The notes beneath the pieces were generated by a model that did no database searches, was not told the DNA's origin, and saw nothing but the letters and a program-made list of their open reading frames with translations. A stretch of 64,000 nucleotides of DNA from Symmachiella macrocystis (lineage in GTDB: Bacteria > Planctomycetota > Planctomycetia > Planctomycetales > Planctomycetaceae). Position numbers and translations under genes: made by a program. This document shows, piece by piece, positions 1 to 9,257 of the stretch (position 1 is the first letter of the stretch; the number at the start of each line of letters is the position of its first letter). The stretch covers positions 4,251,490-4,315,489 of the forward strand of contig NZ_SJPP01000001.1 in assembly GCF_007860075.1 (NCBI RefSeq). The letters run 5' to 3'.

Positions 1-2113
1 CCCGGTCATTCTCGCCGGTCGCTTGGAATTGTTCGACCAACATCCATGAGATTGCGGTGTCGCCGAACGCTTCATTGTCGGGTATTTTTTGTTTGTCGGT
101 AATGAATGCGACGACTGCCTCCAACGAGGTGGGAGCGATGGCCGCTTCGATAGTGGCGACTTGCAATTCAAACCGCTCATCAGCCATCTCCTTCAGCACT
201 TTGCAGTTGCGAACATAATCGGCGGCTTGTTGCCGGGCCCGGTCGTTACTGGGAAGCGACAATTCCGATTTGATACGGGATTCTATGACCGACATTCCCA
301 ACTGATTGATTTCATTAAGCCAACCTTGTACGACCGCTGGAGCAGGACCCATGGCTCGACAGAATTGCAGTCCGCGGTCGACCGCATCGATACCCGCTTT
401 GGTATTGCCCAGCGCAATTTCCAGACGGGCCAATTCAGCGGTGGCCCGTGCCGCTGTTCGGATTTCACCCAGTTCTGGTGCGCGAAAGTTGATGATTTCT
501 TTTTTGCTCTTTAATTCCATGGCCGGCGGGATCGGAATGCCCGCCAACTCTGCACGGGCTGCCGTGGCCCAAACATCAGCCGTTTCGGCTTGTTCACGTT
601 TCAGAAGGGCCAAGGCGGTGCGACCGCGCACCAATGCGCGACCGGCAGGTGAAAGGTTTTTGATTGCCGCGTCGATCGCTGCAAGTTGATCGGGCAGTTC
701 CGCAATTGTTGTCGATTGGACGAGGAAATCCGCCCAGACCATCGTGGCTTCGGCGAGTTTTTCAGGACCGTCCGCCAACTTTGCCCAGCGCAACGCTGCG
801 TCTGGTTCGCCGCGAGTGACCAAGGCCGCAGTCATTCCACTGAATTGCGGTGCATGCCAGCCGCCGATCGGGGCTGCTTCAGTCGCACGGGCAAAGTCAA
901 AATCCGTTGCCTGCATGGCGACAAAAACGTCCGCCGCCGCACGACCTGTCATCGACGAGGTGTGATGCTGGCGAATCATATCCAGCGCCTCCTGATCCCG
1001 ATTGGCAGCCACCAACAAACTGGCCAAGCTCATGGCCGCGTCATAGCGGAATCGGCCCTGAGGCCGCAATGTTTCTGCCGCCTGCAATGCTTCTTCCAGT
1101 GTGGCCGCAACTTCGGCGTCGCCCGCTTTTTCCTGGCGTTGTTGCCAACCAATTTCTGCCAGGGGGGGGACCTTGAGGAAGAATACTGTTCTACCGACTT
1201 CTTCTAACTTTCTCAGCTGTCCATTCGCTTCGCTCACTTTCCCCATTCGCGCAGCTGCTTCAGCCGACCAACGTCGCGCAAAGGGTTTGCGAGTACGTGG
1301 GACACGTCGTGCCGCGCTTGCGAGGTCTGCTGCCAGTCTTGGTAGGTTGACTACAGGCGGCGCCTTGACCTCACCTCCCGCATCGGGAACGGGCACTTTT
1401 TCGCCCTTATCAATGGGATCCTCTGAGTTGGTTGGCGGAATGATGGCAATCGGACGGTCGGCATCGTTGATCGGGGGTTTATTGAAAAACAGAAAATAGC
1501 CGCCAATACCCAGCGCAATCACAACACCCGCAATGGCGCCGTACATCCACACTGGTAAACCGGAGGATTCCGGTTCGGCAGCGACTTCTTTCTTTTCGAT
1601 GGCCGGTGCTGTGAAAATCGGGACGAGACAATCGGGGTTGTGACATTTGACGTCGTGTCCGGCCCCTTTGATGGGAATGTAACCCGTGGTCTCGCACATG
1701 GGGCACACAACCTTGTGGCTGCATCCTTTGACAGGCTGCGCGCGCACTGGAAAGGCCCGTTTGAGGGCTTCTTGATCCGTGGCGATGATTTCATCCGGAT
1801 CAACTTCCTTCTCGTCAAACAAACCAAGCCGCTTCGGCGGTGTGGTGGCAGCAGAGGCCGTATCGGATTTTGCGACCGGAGCGGTATCCGAAGTGCTGGT
1901 TGATTTCGCAGCGGGCTTGGTCGACGATTTTGTCGCAGAGGCAGCTGCCGATTTTGAATCGGGCTTTGACGCCGTATTTGCAGGCGGATTTTTTTTGTTT
2001 GCAGGCGCTTTGCCGGTCGGCGCCGCACTCATCGACGAGCCGCAGAACGGGCACTCCGTCGCATCATCATCAAGCACTGATTGGCCACAAGCGGGACATG
2101 TGGGCAAATCCAT
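1..2113 (-). CDS. Zinc-ribbon, single-pass membrane protein with TPR-like repeats (C-terminus outside window)
   Basis: The reading frame is open from an ATG at 2113 to the window edge (over 700 codons), so the 3' end is missing. Residues 6-24 hold a double CxxC zinc ribbon (C6, C9, C21, C24); a Lys/Ser/Pro/Ala-rich low-complexity linker follows (about 27-95); a second cysteine set (C137, C140, C157, C162) forms another ribbon-like module; a single transmembrane helix lies near 188-210. The rest is Ala/Leu-rich helical sequence of the kind seen in TPR-like repeats. I infer a membrane-anchored scaffold with a cytoplasmic zinc-ribbon head. This layout is familiar from planctomycete proteins of unknown role; no enzyme motif is visible. 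The start is supported by the immediate CPxC zinc ribbon. Confidence 0.8.
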   Translation of the reverse strand, partial: MDLPTCPACGQSVLDDDATECPFCGSSMSAAPTGKAPANKKNPPANTASKPDSKSAAASATKSSTKPAAKSTSTSDTAPVAKSDTASAATTPPKRLGLFDEKEVDPDEIIATDQEALKRAFPVRAQPVKGCSHKVVCPMCETTGYIPIKGAGHDVKCHNPDCLVPIFTAPAIEKKEVAAEPESSGLPVWMYGAIAGVVIALGIGGYFLFFNKPPINDADRPIAIIPPTNSEDPIDKGEKVPVPDAGGEVKAPPVVNLPRLAADLASAARRVPRTRKPFARRWSAEAAARMGKVSEANGQLRKLEEVGRTVFFLKVPPLAEIGWQQRQEKAGDAEVAATLEEALQAAETLRPQGRFRYDAAMSLASLLVAANRDQEALDMIRQHHTSSMTGRAAADVFVAMQATDFDFARATEAAPIGGWHAPQFSGMTAALVTRGEPDAALRWAKLADGPEKLAEATMVWADFLVQSTTIAELPDQLAAIDAAIKNLSPAGRALVRGRTALALLKREQAETADVWATAARAELAGIPIPPAMELKSKKEIINFRAPELGEIRTAARATAELARLEIALGNTKAGIDAVDRGLQFCRAMGPAPAVVQGWLNEINQLGMSVIESRIKSELSLPSNDRARQQAADYVRNCKVLKEMADERFELQVATIEAAIAPTSLEAVVAFITDKQKIPDNEAFGDTAISWMLVEQFQATGENDR

Positions 2114-2527
2114 AAAAATCTATTCCTATTTATCGTCGTTTAAGCGGCCGAATGGCAAACCGTCGGCGCGGACAGACCGGCCAACGGCCTACATCCAGGA
2201 CACTTTTGTGATGGCATTGTTGTGGAGCAGGGAAGTGGGATCAACGTCACTATAATATGGAACGCGGATCTCCCCCAAATGTTTACTGTTCACTGTTCGC
2301 TGAGATAAGAATAGCACGAACTCAACATGGCCTGCCAGTGAAGTTTACGGCGATATGCCCCGTAAATACCCGGGGAATCTTCCGTCGGCAGACTCGCAGC
2401 GTGTCAACAGCCAATTTTGCGGAATCGCATGGCCTTTAAGGATATGTCAAAAAGCCGTACTGGTATTATTCGCGTTAAAATCGAGATTGTCCACCGCTGA
2501 ACACCGCCGGTGTATGGCTGTGACGCG
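2114..2527. other. Intergenic region without a gene
   Basis: About 410 bases between the 3' end of the beta-helix gene and the start of the zinc-ribbon gene, both on the minus strand. Short open frames here show no recognisable protein features. It should carry the promoter of the zinc-ribbon gene, but I cannot point to a convincing -35/-10 pair. No clear terminator stem was seen. Confidence 0.5.
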
Positions 2528-3886
2528 TTATTCGCGGTTGTCGCTCACTTGCGTCGAAAACCCTTGGATTTGGTTGTCTTCCAATCGCAGATCTTTGATT
2601 TGTTTGCCGATTTGAATCCCCACCCGCTCGCCCGCCCCACGCGTTTCGCGGATGTCGTTGCCGCGGATCGTGATTGATTCTAGTTTGCCTTGTAAGTCGA
2701 CTGCGACTCCCTTTTCGGCACCACTGTCGATAATCCGATTGTCGGCCACCGTGTTGCGGTGCGGCGCAAAATTTTTGCCCCGTTCATCCACCCGAAACAA
2801 CACGCCCACCTGACCGCTGCGCAAGATGTCGTTATTGCGGATCAAGTTGTCCGTGTCGCAATGACCAATGGAGATACCGTACTTGGTATTGGCCTCGATG
2901 AGGTTCTTTTCGCACAAACCGTATTTGACGCCCCAGCAGAAAAAGACGCCAATGCCGTTCCGCTCCAATTTGTTCCCCACGATAACCGGTCGCTGGGAGC
3001 CGGAGCCGGGGTGTAAACCCAAATCGGCGTTGTCATGGCTGTAGCAATTCTCAACGACGACGTCGTGGCAAATCTGCCAGCTGATGCCGTCGCCGTTGTA
3101 ATTGCGGGTCGTGACATTGCGAAACGTGATGTTGTTGCAATCCTGCAAAAAAACGCAGCCGCCGTAATTGCCGTTGAAGTTTTCATTGTTTTCGCGGTTG
3201 CCGTCGAACGTCAAATTCTCGATCACCACATTTTCCACATGCTCACCATTGAACAGCGCATGTAGCGCCGTGGCAGTCGGCTTGCCGGACAACCAAAGGT
3301 TCTTCCGTAGCCCCTTGTCGAGTTTGAAGCGATTTCCGGACCGGGCAACGAACGTACGTTTGAGCACCTCGTTGCTGCCGTTGTCAGCATTCTTGGTTCG
3401 TAAACAAACCGCGTCACCCACACGAAACCCATGCCCAGCAGCCAACGTCACTTCTTGATCATACCAATCGGAATCCTCGGTCAGCTTTGCGGAATGCGAG
3501 GGCTCTTTGATGATCACAGAATCCGTGCCCGAACCGACGATCCGCACACTCGATGCCAACTGTACGGCGCTGCGGGTTTTGTAGATACCCGGCAGGATCT
3601 TCACCGTGCCGCCCCCCAAGCGGGCTACATAATCGACAGCCGCCTGCAGCACTTTGTCATCGCTGCCGACAAGCTGCGCGTTCTTGGGGCCGACAGTCAC
3701 CGTCAGTCGTTCTTCCCAGTCCGGCTCGGCAACGCGATCGCCTGATGTCGCCCGTGGTGAGGTAACCGGGGGACGTCCTTCCGCGCCCTGAGCGGAACCG
3801 GTCAAAACCGCAGCACCCAGGCCGCTCGCTGCAAACAGAAATGAACGTCGGTCCAATGGCGATAGTCCGGGAATGTGTGTCGTCAC
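2528..3886 (-). CDS. Secreted right-handed parallel beta-helix repeat protein
   Basis: A 452-residue protein starting at GTG 3886, chosen because a GAGGAG ribosome-binding site lies just upstream (3896-3901) and because the product then begins with a twin-arginine-like signal (RR at 13-14, then FLFAASGLG and a hydrophobic stretch to about 35). Residues 75-130 resemble the start of pectate-lyase-superfamily proteins (GGGTVKILPGIY), and from about 200 on there are regular N/D/G-rich coils (ENVVIENLTF, NNITFRNVTT, VVVENCYSH, NLIEANTKYGISI) typical of parallel beta-helix repeats. Probably an exported carbohydrate-binding or carbohydrate-cleaving protein; I see no residues that fix a substrate. 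An upstream ATG at 4036 would add 50 residues with no signal-peptide character. Confidence 0.85.
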   Translation of the reverse strand: MTTHIPGLSPLDRRSFLFAASGLGAAVLTGSAQGAEGRPPVTSPRATSGDRVAEPDWEERLTVTVGPKNAQLVGSDDKVLQAAVDYVARLGGGTVKILPGIYKTRSAVQLASSVRIVGSGTDSVIIKEPSHSAKLTEDSDWYDQEVTLAAGHGFRVGDAVCLRTKNADNGSNEVLKRTFVARSGNRFKLDKGLRKNLWLSGKPTATALHALFNGEHVENVVIENLTFDGNRENNENFNGNYGGCVFLQDCNNITFRNVTTRNYNGDGISWQICHDVVVENCYSHDNADLGLHPGSGSQRPVIVGNKLERNGIGVFFCWGVKYGLCEKNLIEANTKYGISIGHCDTDNLIRNNDILRSGQVGVLFRVDERGKNFAPHRNTVADNRIIDSGAEKGVAVDLQGKLESITIRGNDIRETRGAGERVGIQIGKQIKDLRLEDNQIQGFSTQVSDNRE

Positions 3887-4114
3887 TGCGCATGTCTCCT
3901 CAATGTGAATGGCACCGGCCCGCGGAAACGCCGCCAGGTTTTCTCTCACTCCGTATTGGTGACATTGTAGGTTCTTGCTGTCATCAATTCGAGCCGATCT
4001 GCCGATCAGACTCGATCCTAACTGGGGGCACGTCATACGAGTCGACAGAGATTACGGGCTGCTGTCCGTATACAGACCGGGCGAACTGCTATGCAACAGG
4101 CTACGGCACAACGG

Positions 4115-5893
4115 CTAAAACGGCCTGAACGGCCAGATTTGCGGCGCCAACAGGACTGTGACGATCCATAGAATGATGCTCAATGGCGCTCCGAGTTTGA
4201 CGTAATCGAAAAGCCGATATCCCCCCGGACCGTAGACCATCAGGTTGGTTTGATAACTCATGGGTGTTGCTAACGCGATGGAAGCGGCGACCATCACTGC
4301 CATGACAAACGGAAGCTGACTGACCCCGACATCGTTTGCGGTCTTGATAGCGATCGGCACAATAATCACAGCAGCCGCCACGTTGGTGATTAGATTCGTA
4401 AACACCATCGTGATGAAATAGATCGCTGCAAGCGCTAAGTAGGGGTGATTATTTCCGACCGCCTTGACGAGCAAGTCGGACACCCCCTCGGCTGCGCCGC
4501 TGCTTGTCATGGCTTGACTCAGAGCAAACCCGGCGGCAATGACAATCAACACCTGCCAATCCACCGCGCGGCGCGCATCGGCTCCGCCGCAGCAACGGAA
4601 GATCAACATCAGCCCGGCGGCCAGCATCGGAGCCAACGGCATCGTCATGAAATCCAACGACACCACCGTGACCATCGCAGCGAGGATACCCAGAGCAATC
4701 CAAGCCCGTTCGTGCCGCGGCTGGGCTGAATCTTGAAGCATGCTCACGAGAAAGAAATCACGAGAGTTTTTTTGCCGTTCTAAAAACGAAGGATGCGCTT
4801 CCAGCAACAGCGTATCGCCGGGCCACAAGGAAATGTCGCCAATCTTCTTTTCCAGCCGTTGTCCGTTACGAGCAACGGCAATGACCGCCGCGTTGTAGAC
4901 GGTTCGAAATCGGCCTTCGCGAATCGTTTTTCCCACCAACGGGCAGGTCGTCGAGACGACCGCTTCCAATAGTCGCCGTTCCGAACGTGGGCTTTTGAGT
5001 TGAAAGATCTGATCGGGGGCCGGTTGCAGGCCGCGAATTTTCTGCAAGTCAATCACCGAATCGATCACGCCCACAAACACCAAGCGGTCGTTGGCCTGCA
5101 AACGTTCTTGTGGCGAGACCGCCGGCAAGACGTGTCCACCCCGATCGATTTCGATCAGGTACACGCCTTGCAAATGCCGCAGACCGGCTTCCTCAATCGT
5201 GCGGCCCACCAACGGGCTGCCCGGTTCGACCAACAATTCGATTGTGTATTCCCGCGCGTCATCTCCATGGCTGATTGCCGGGCGACGATCCGGCAACAGT
5301 CGTCCACAAAACAGAATCACATAGGCAATGCCAATCAATGAGACCGGCAGCCCCAACCAGGCAATCTCAAACATCCCCAAACCGGGGTTGCCCGCTTTGA
5401 TCAACAGGTCGTTGATCACCATGTTTGTGCTGGTGCCGATTAACGTGCACGTGCCGCCCAGAATGGCGGCATAGGAGAGTGGCAACAGCAATCGCGAGAC
5501 CGACTGTCCATACTTTTTGGACCAGTCCCCAATCACCGGCATCATGACGGCTACAACGGGGGTGTTGTTCAAAAACGCACTCATGATCGCGACGGGAAGC
5601 ATAATCCGCGCCTGCGCAGCGCGCTCCGTCGACGGTTTGCCAAGGACATACTGCGACAGAAATGCCATCGCACCGGTTTCCTGCAAGCCGGCCGCCACAA
5701 CAAATAACGCACCAATCGTTACCAACGACGGTTCGCTCAAACCCTGCAGGGCTTCTTTTTCGGTAATGACCCCAGCCGCGATTAATAGCGTCACGCCACC
5801 GACAAAGACAATGTCAGCCCCCACGCGTCCAAAGGCCAGCGTGCCAACAATCAGTGCCGTCACCGCCAGCGTATACCAAGCTTCCCAGCCCAT
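4115..5893 (-). CDS. SLC13/DASS-type anion transporter with two RCK_C (TrkA-C) domains
   Basis: 592 residues with two blocks of membrane helices separated by a soluble insert. The N-terminal half contains the SLC13/ArsB-NhaD-like signatures SAFLNNTPVVAVMMP and GTCTLIGTSTNMVIND; the C-terminal half has a second similar set (NLITNVAAAVIIVPIA and TPMSYQTNLMVYGPGGY). Two RCK_C-like domains sit between them (about 215-290 and 305-375), each with the PLVGRTIEE/PLVGKTIRE opening. In this family such proteins import sulfate, dicarboxylates or other anions with sodium; the substrate cannot be read from the sequence. It is a single gene, divergent from the glycosidase-like gene at 6290, with about 400 bases between. 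Confidence 0.92.
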   Translation of the reverse strand: MGWEAWYTLAVTALIVGTLAFGRVGADIVFVGGVTLLIAAGVITEKEALQGLSEPSLVTIGALFVVAAGLQETGAMAFLSQYVLGKPSTERAAQARIMLPVAIMSAFLNNTPVVAVMMPVIGDWSKKYGQSVSRLLLPLSYAAILGGTCTLIGTSTNMVINDLLIKAGNPGLGMFEIAWLGLPVSLIGIAYVILFCGRLLPDRRPAISHGDDAREYTIELLVEPGSPLVGRTIEEAGLRHLQGVYLIEIDRGGHVLPAVSPQERLQANDRLVFVGVIDSVIDLQKIRGLQPAPDQIFQLKSPRSERRLLEAVVSTTCPLVGKTIREGRFRTVYNAAVIAVARNGQRLEKKIGDISLWPGDTLLLEAHPSFLERQKNSRDFFLVSMLQDSAQPRHERAWIALGILAAMVTVVSLDFMTMPLAPMLAAGLMLIFRCCGGADARRAVDWQVLIVIAAGFALSQAMTSSGAAEGVSDLLVKAVGNNHPYLALAAIYFITMVFTNLITNVAAAVIIVPIAIKTANDVGVSQLPFVMAVMVAASIALATPMSYQTNLMVYGPGGYRLFDYVKLGAPLSIILWIVTVLLAPQIWPFRPF

Positions 5894-6289
5894 GATCGAT
5901 CGTCTCTTCCGCTGTTGTTACATTCACCATCGCATCCCATCATGGAGAACAGGTGCGTCTAAGCGTTTGCATCGGGAATAGGCAGTATCTCAATTCAACG
6001 TTCCGGGGGCAACTTCACAAATTCTCGACAATGTTTATCGAACTCGTTTCAAAACCCGGTTACGCGCCATCTCGAAACTCGTAGCTCCATTATTAGTCGG
6101 ACGCGGCAGATGGTTTTGAAACGACTTGTAGAGAGACCCCTATCCAGGCAGCTAGGTTCGTTGAATTCCGTAGCGGCACAGTGTCTTGTTTCTGCGAACT
6201 GGTTGCAACTTCAACATATTCCAGTTAGCTTCGGAAATTAAAGAATTCCACAAATGAATGCCCCTGAATCAAACGCGGAGCTTACACCG
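5894..6289. other. Divergent intergenic region with inverted repeat
   Basis: Roughly 400 bases between two divergent genes (transporter on minus, glycosidase-like on plus). It contains a perfect 12-base inverted repeat described separately (6045-6123). Both promoters must lie here, but no confident promoter boxes were identified. A short in-frame upstream extension of the plus-strand gene begins at ATG 6254. Confidence 0.5.
6045..6123. repeat. Inverted repeat CGTTTCAAAACC...GGTTTTGAAACG
   Basis: Perfect 12-base arms at 6045-6056 and 6112-6123 with 55 bases between. The right arm with flank (TGGTTTTGAAACGACTTG) recurs almost exactly at 23501-23517 (TGGTTTTGAAACGGCTTG), next to another palindromic element, so this is a dispersed repeat rather than a site unique to this promoter region. 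Confidence 0.55.
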
Positions 6290-7744
6290 ATGAAACGCTT
6301 TACGAAACCTGGATTGTCGATGTTGCTGGGCTTGTACTTCGCCCTGTTGGCTGGCGATGTCGTTGCCAAGGAACCCATCGATATCGGCTCGCGACGTGAA
6401 CTGTTTGTCGACCGCCATCTGATCGGCGAATTGGAGGACGCCCAATTGGTCCTCAACCGCCCCCGCGACATGGGTAGCGCCGTGGAATTCGACGCCCCTT
6501 GGGAAGGCGCTTTTTGCGGCTACTGCACGATCATCAAAGATGGTGACACCTACCGTGCCTATTACCGTGGCTTGCCGCAAGCCCGCCGCGACGGGAGCAA
6601 TTCCGAAGTCACCTGTGTCGCCGAATCGACCGACGGCATCGCCTGGACCAAACCCAAACTGGGCCTCTTCGAGGTCGAAGGCTCCAAAGACAACAACGTC
6701 ATCTTGGCCGATCACGCACCTTTTTCGCACAACTTCTGCCCCATGCTCGACACGCGGCCCGACGTCCCCGCCGACCAGCGGTATAAAGCACTCGCCGGCA
6801 CGCGCAAAACCGGACTGGTTCCGTTCGTTTCCGCCGACGGTCTCAGCTGGAAAAAGCTGCAAGACGAACCGGTCATCACCGCAGGGGCCTTCGATTCCCA
6901 AAACGTGCCAATGTGGTCCGAATCCGAAAACCAATACGTCTGCTACTTCCGCGTCTTCGTCGATGGTGTCCGCCGTATCTCCCGCACGACCTCCAAAGAC
7001 TTCCTCACCTGGACCGAACCGGTCTTGATGGGCTATGACGGCGGACCAATCGAACATCTCTACACGAATCAAACCTCTCCGTACTTCCGTGCCCCGCACA
7101 TCTACGTCGGCATCGCCGCCCGCTTCTTCCCCGGACGCCGCGTGCTCACACCCGAACAAGCCAAAGAAGTCGGTGTTGATCCCGGTTACTTCAATGACTG
7201 TAGCGACGGCGTGCTGATCACCACCCGTGGCGGCGACCAATACAGCCGCACCTTCCCCGAAGGTTTCGTCCGCCCCGGCATCGGCCTAGAGAACTGGGTC
7301 TCGCGGACCAACTACCCCGCGCTGAACGTGGTGCAAACCGGCGATGATACGATGTCGTTTTACGTCAACCAAAACTACGGCCAGCCGACTGCCCACATGC
7401 GTCGCTACGAAATCCGCCTCGACGGCTTCGCCTCGGTCCGCGCCCCGTACACCGGCGGCGAAATGATCACCAAGCCGCTGATCTTCTCCGGCAACCAACT
7501 GGACCTCAACTTCGCCACCTCCGCAGCCGGCGGCATCCGCGTCGAAATCCAAGACGCCGACGGAAAACCCATCCCCGGCTTCACGCTGAAGGAATCCCAA
7601 GAGCTAATCGGCAACGAAATCAGCCGCGCCGCCAGTTGGAAGGGAAACAAAGACGTCAGCAAACTCGCCGGCAAACCAGTGCGGTTAAGATTTGTGATGA
7701 AGGACGCGGATTTGTACGCGTTGCAGTTTGCGGGCGAGAAGTGA
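6290..7744 (+). CDS. Secreted glycosidase-like (five-bladed propeller) protein
   Basis: 484 residues from ATG 6290, which follows a GGAG site by nine bases and gives an immediate basic region plus hydrophobic signal peptide (KRFTKPGLSMLLGLYFALLAG). An in-frame ATG at 6254 would add 12 residues ahead of the signal. The mature part starts with ELFVDRHLI and contains CTIIKDGDTYRAYYRG, ESTDGIAWTKPKLGL and VISADG-type blade motifs that are typical of planctomycete and verrucomicrobial secreted proteins distantly related to GH43/GH32 five-bladed glycosidases. The last 100 residues look like a beta-sandwich tail. Likely exported polysaccharide-processing or binding protein; catalytic acids cannot be assigned with confidence. 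A multi-hairpin repeat starts ten bases after the stop. Confidence 0.85.
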   Translation: MKRFTKPGLSMLLGLYFALLAGDVVAKEPIDIGSRRELFVDRHLIGELEDAQLVLNRPRDMGSAVEFDAPWEGAFCGYCTIIKDGDTYRAYYRGLPQARRDGSNSEVTCVAESTDGIAWTKPKLGLFEVEGSKDNNVILADHAPFSHNFCPMLDTRPDVPADQRYKALAGTRKTGLVPFVSADGLSWKKLQDEPVITAGAFDSQNVPMWSESENQYVCYFRVFVDGVRRISRTTSKDFLTWTEPVLMGYDGGPIEHLYTNQTSPYFRAPHIYVGIAARFFPGRRVLTPEQAKEVGVDPGYFNDCSDGVLITTRGGDQYSRTFPEGFVRPGIGLENWVSRTNYPALNVVQTGDDTMSFYVNQNYGQPTAHMRRYEIRLDGFASVRAPYTGGEMITKPLIFSGNQLDLNFATSAAGGIRVEIQDADGKPIPGFTLKESQELIGNEISRAASWKGNKDVSKLAGKPVRLRFVMKDADLYALQFAGEK

Positions 7745-7754
7745 TTTAGTCCAC

Positions 7755-7877
7755 GGGTGGCCCCGAAAGATTCTTTCGGGGCGGCGCAGCCGCAGGAGTT
7801 TTGGCAGAGAATCACGCTGAAAACAAAGCTCCTCCAGCCGACTTCGTCGGCCCACAAAGAATCTTTGTGGGCCACCC
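7755..7877. repeat. Multi-hairpin palindromic element, copy 1
   Basis: A 123-base unit bounded by GGGTGGCC and GGCCACCC. Inside, in order: hairpin H1 with arms CCCCGAAAGA/TCTTTCGGGG, hairpin H2 (GCGGC-GCA-GCCGC), an inner stem half GCAGGAG, an A-rich linker, the partner half (here CTCCAGC, mutated from CTCCTGC), hairpin H3 (CCGAC-TTC-GTCGG) and hairpin H4 with arms CCCACAAAGA/TCTTTGTGGG. Copies 2-4 are at 8447, 10039 and 12308. It lies ten bases after the glycosidase-like gene stop and 27 bases before the next gene. Confidence 0.9.
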
Positions 7878-7904
7878 TGTGACCGAACGTCTTTTCTGGT
7901 AGGA

Positions 7905-8426
7905 ATGGAAAAACGAGTGGAATTCGATGTTTCCTACAACTTGACCTGCAAGCTCACACTCGATTCGGGCCGTGACATTATTTTGGAGCAGTTGTATCAG
8001 GAACGGACCTACCGTGGTCTGCTCGAAGGGACACCCAATCGGGTGGCGAACGATTGGGGAATCGAACATAACTTGAGTTTTGCCAGAAAGTTGGCGGGCA
8101 GCATCGGTGACCCCTATTTGATTGCACCGAATCGTCGTGATTATGTTCGTGTTCCTGGTGACATGGATCAGATCCGCGAGGATATCGAAAAACGGCTTGG
8201 GGATTGGGAAGAGGGACTGCAACAGCGGCTGCCGGAATGGATTCCGTTTGTCTGTTGCATCGGATGCTTCACGTCGGTGAAGCCGGCGCGTGATCCGAGC
8301 AAAGACTATTCCGCGCTGACCGTCGTTTGGTACCAAGACGATTTTGCGATGCCAATCGATCCCGCGATTCAGAACGAATTGCGTTCGTTGAATTGGAACA
8401 AACATGCGACGGACGGCGAGCATTAG
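7905..8426 (+). CDS. Hypothetical cytosolic protein, immunity-like context
   Basis: A 173-residue soluble protein with no signal peptide or membrane segment and a mixed alpha/beta composition; residues 82-105 form an acidic/basic helix (MDQIREDIEKRLGDWEEG) and 115-125 carry FVCCIGCF. I do not recognise the family. It stands alone between copies 1 and 2 of the multi-hairpin element. The ATG at 7905 lies directly after GGTAGGA, which is too close for a good ribosome-binding site, so initiation may be weak or the start misplaced. Neighbouring genes resemble toxin-immunity proteins, so a similar role is possible but not shown. Confidence 0.6.
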   Translation: MEKRVEFDVSYNLTCKLTLDSGRDIILEQLYQERTYRGLLEGTPNRVANDWGIEHNLSFARKLAGSIGDPYLIAPNRRDYVRVPGDMDQIREDIEKRLGDWEEGLQQRLPEWIPFVCCIGCFTSVKPARDPSKDYSALTVVWYQDDFAMPIDPAIQNELRSLNWNKHATDGEH

Positions 8427-8446
8427 TCCTGGTTTTCGTACGTCAC

Positions 8447-8569
8447 GGGTGGCCCCGAAAGATTCTTTCGGGGCGGCGCTGCCGCAGGAGGACGTGCAGA
8501 GAAACACACATAAAACAATCCACCTCCTGCCGACTTCGTCGGCCCACAAAGAATCTTTGTGGGTCGCCC
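8447..8569. repeat. Multi-hairpin palindromic element, copy 2
   Basis: Same architecture as copy 1: H1 arms intact, H2 (GCGGCGCTGCCGC), inner stem GCAGGAG/CTCCTGC intact, H3 CCGAC-TTC-GTCGG, H4 intact, right boundary diverged to GGGTCGCCC. The linker between the inner stem halves differs most from the other copies, as expected if only structure is conserved. Confidence 0.88.
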
Positions 8570-8621
8570 TGCGGGAAGTAAATTACCGCAACCGAGTGGC
8601 ATGTCAAAGTTAAAAAGTGGA

Positions 8622-8648
8622 GTGCCACTGGCGGCTAGTCCGCCAGTG
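8622..8648. repeat. GTGCCACTGGC-type hairpin repeat
   Basis: Arms CACTGGCGG and CCGCCAGTG pair perfectly around a five-base loop (CTAGT). The same motif family occurs at 23359, 23413-23490 and 39673, always between genes. Confidence 0.7.
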
Positions 8649-8730
8649 TTCGCGGACTACGGAAACGGCTACCCCAAGATCAAGATTTGACAGGGCACGG
8701 CATGGCTGTGTTTGAAATGTCGCGGTCCAT

Positions 8731-9087
8731 TCATGAAGTTCTGTATGGCGAGGAATCTGGATTTCGGAAATCCATCATTCTCCACAGCCATTCACCTTCG
8801 CGGCAGTCCTGATTGAAGACAGCAATAAGTGCGGGCTCGGTCTGATCCGCTGCGTCATCGCAAGTGTCCGAAATCACAGCGATATTGAGCCAGTTCTTAA
8901 AACCGTGCGCTAGGCAAAGGCGATGAAGTGTATCCTCTTCGGCCTCGGAGTGGGTGGTTGGAACCGCGACGATACATTGAGTATCAGCCTCATACCGATC
9001 GACTGTCGGTAGATAGACGGCACACCAACGGGGAAATTCGTAAATGTGGGATAGCACAAAGCCAAGGTTGTGAAATGTAAGTGGCAT
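8731..9087 (-). CDS. Hypothetical protein, possibly DUF7716-like
   Basis: 118 residues, soluble, with an AGGTC site upstream of ATG 9087. The N-terminal half (LSHIYEFPRWCAVYLPTVD then DTQCIVAVP) followed by a GFKNWLNIAVISD segment and a NQDCREGEWL tail resembles small proteins often annotated as DUF7716, which frequently occur with polymorphic toxins. I rate that assignment as tentative. It is on the minus strand, as are the two genes upstream of it, at 9258 and 9623, but is separated from them by about 170 bases. Confidence 0.65.
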   Translation of the reverse strand: MPLTFHNLGFVLSHIYEFPRWCAVYLPTVDRYEADTQCIVAVPTTHSEAEEDTLHRLCLAHGFKNWLNIAVISDTCDDAADQTEPALIAVFNQDCREGEWLWRMMDFRNPDSSPYRTS

Positions 9088-9257
9088 AAGATTTGACCTG
9101 CGACGGCGTGAAACCAGATTTTTGCGCTAGTACCCGCTTCGTGAAGACTGCCCGAGGTGAACCAGACCACCGAGAATAAGCCTAATTGTACCAAGAAGCG
9201 GCGGGCCATGTCCGCTGTAGCGCGAGTTCACTCGTCCTCGAAAGTCAGGTGTAGCCG

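Noticed and set aside
6269-7240. Long minus-strand open frame opposite the glycosidase-like gene
   Set aside because: It mirrors the codon pattern of the plus-strand gene and shows no protein motifs; the plus-strand product has a signal peptide and blade motifs.
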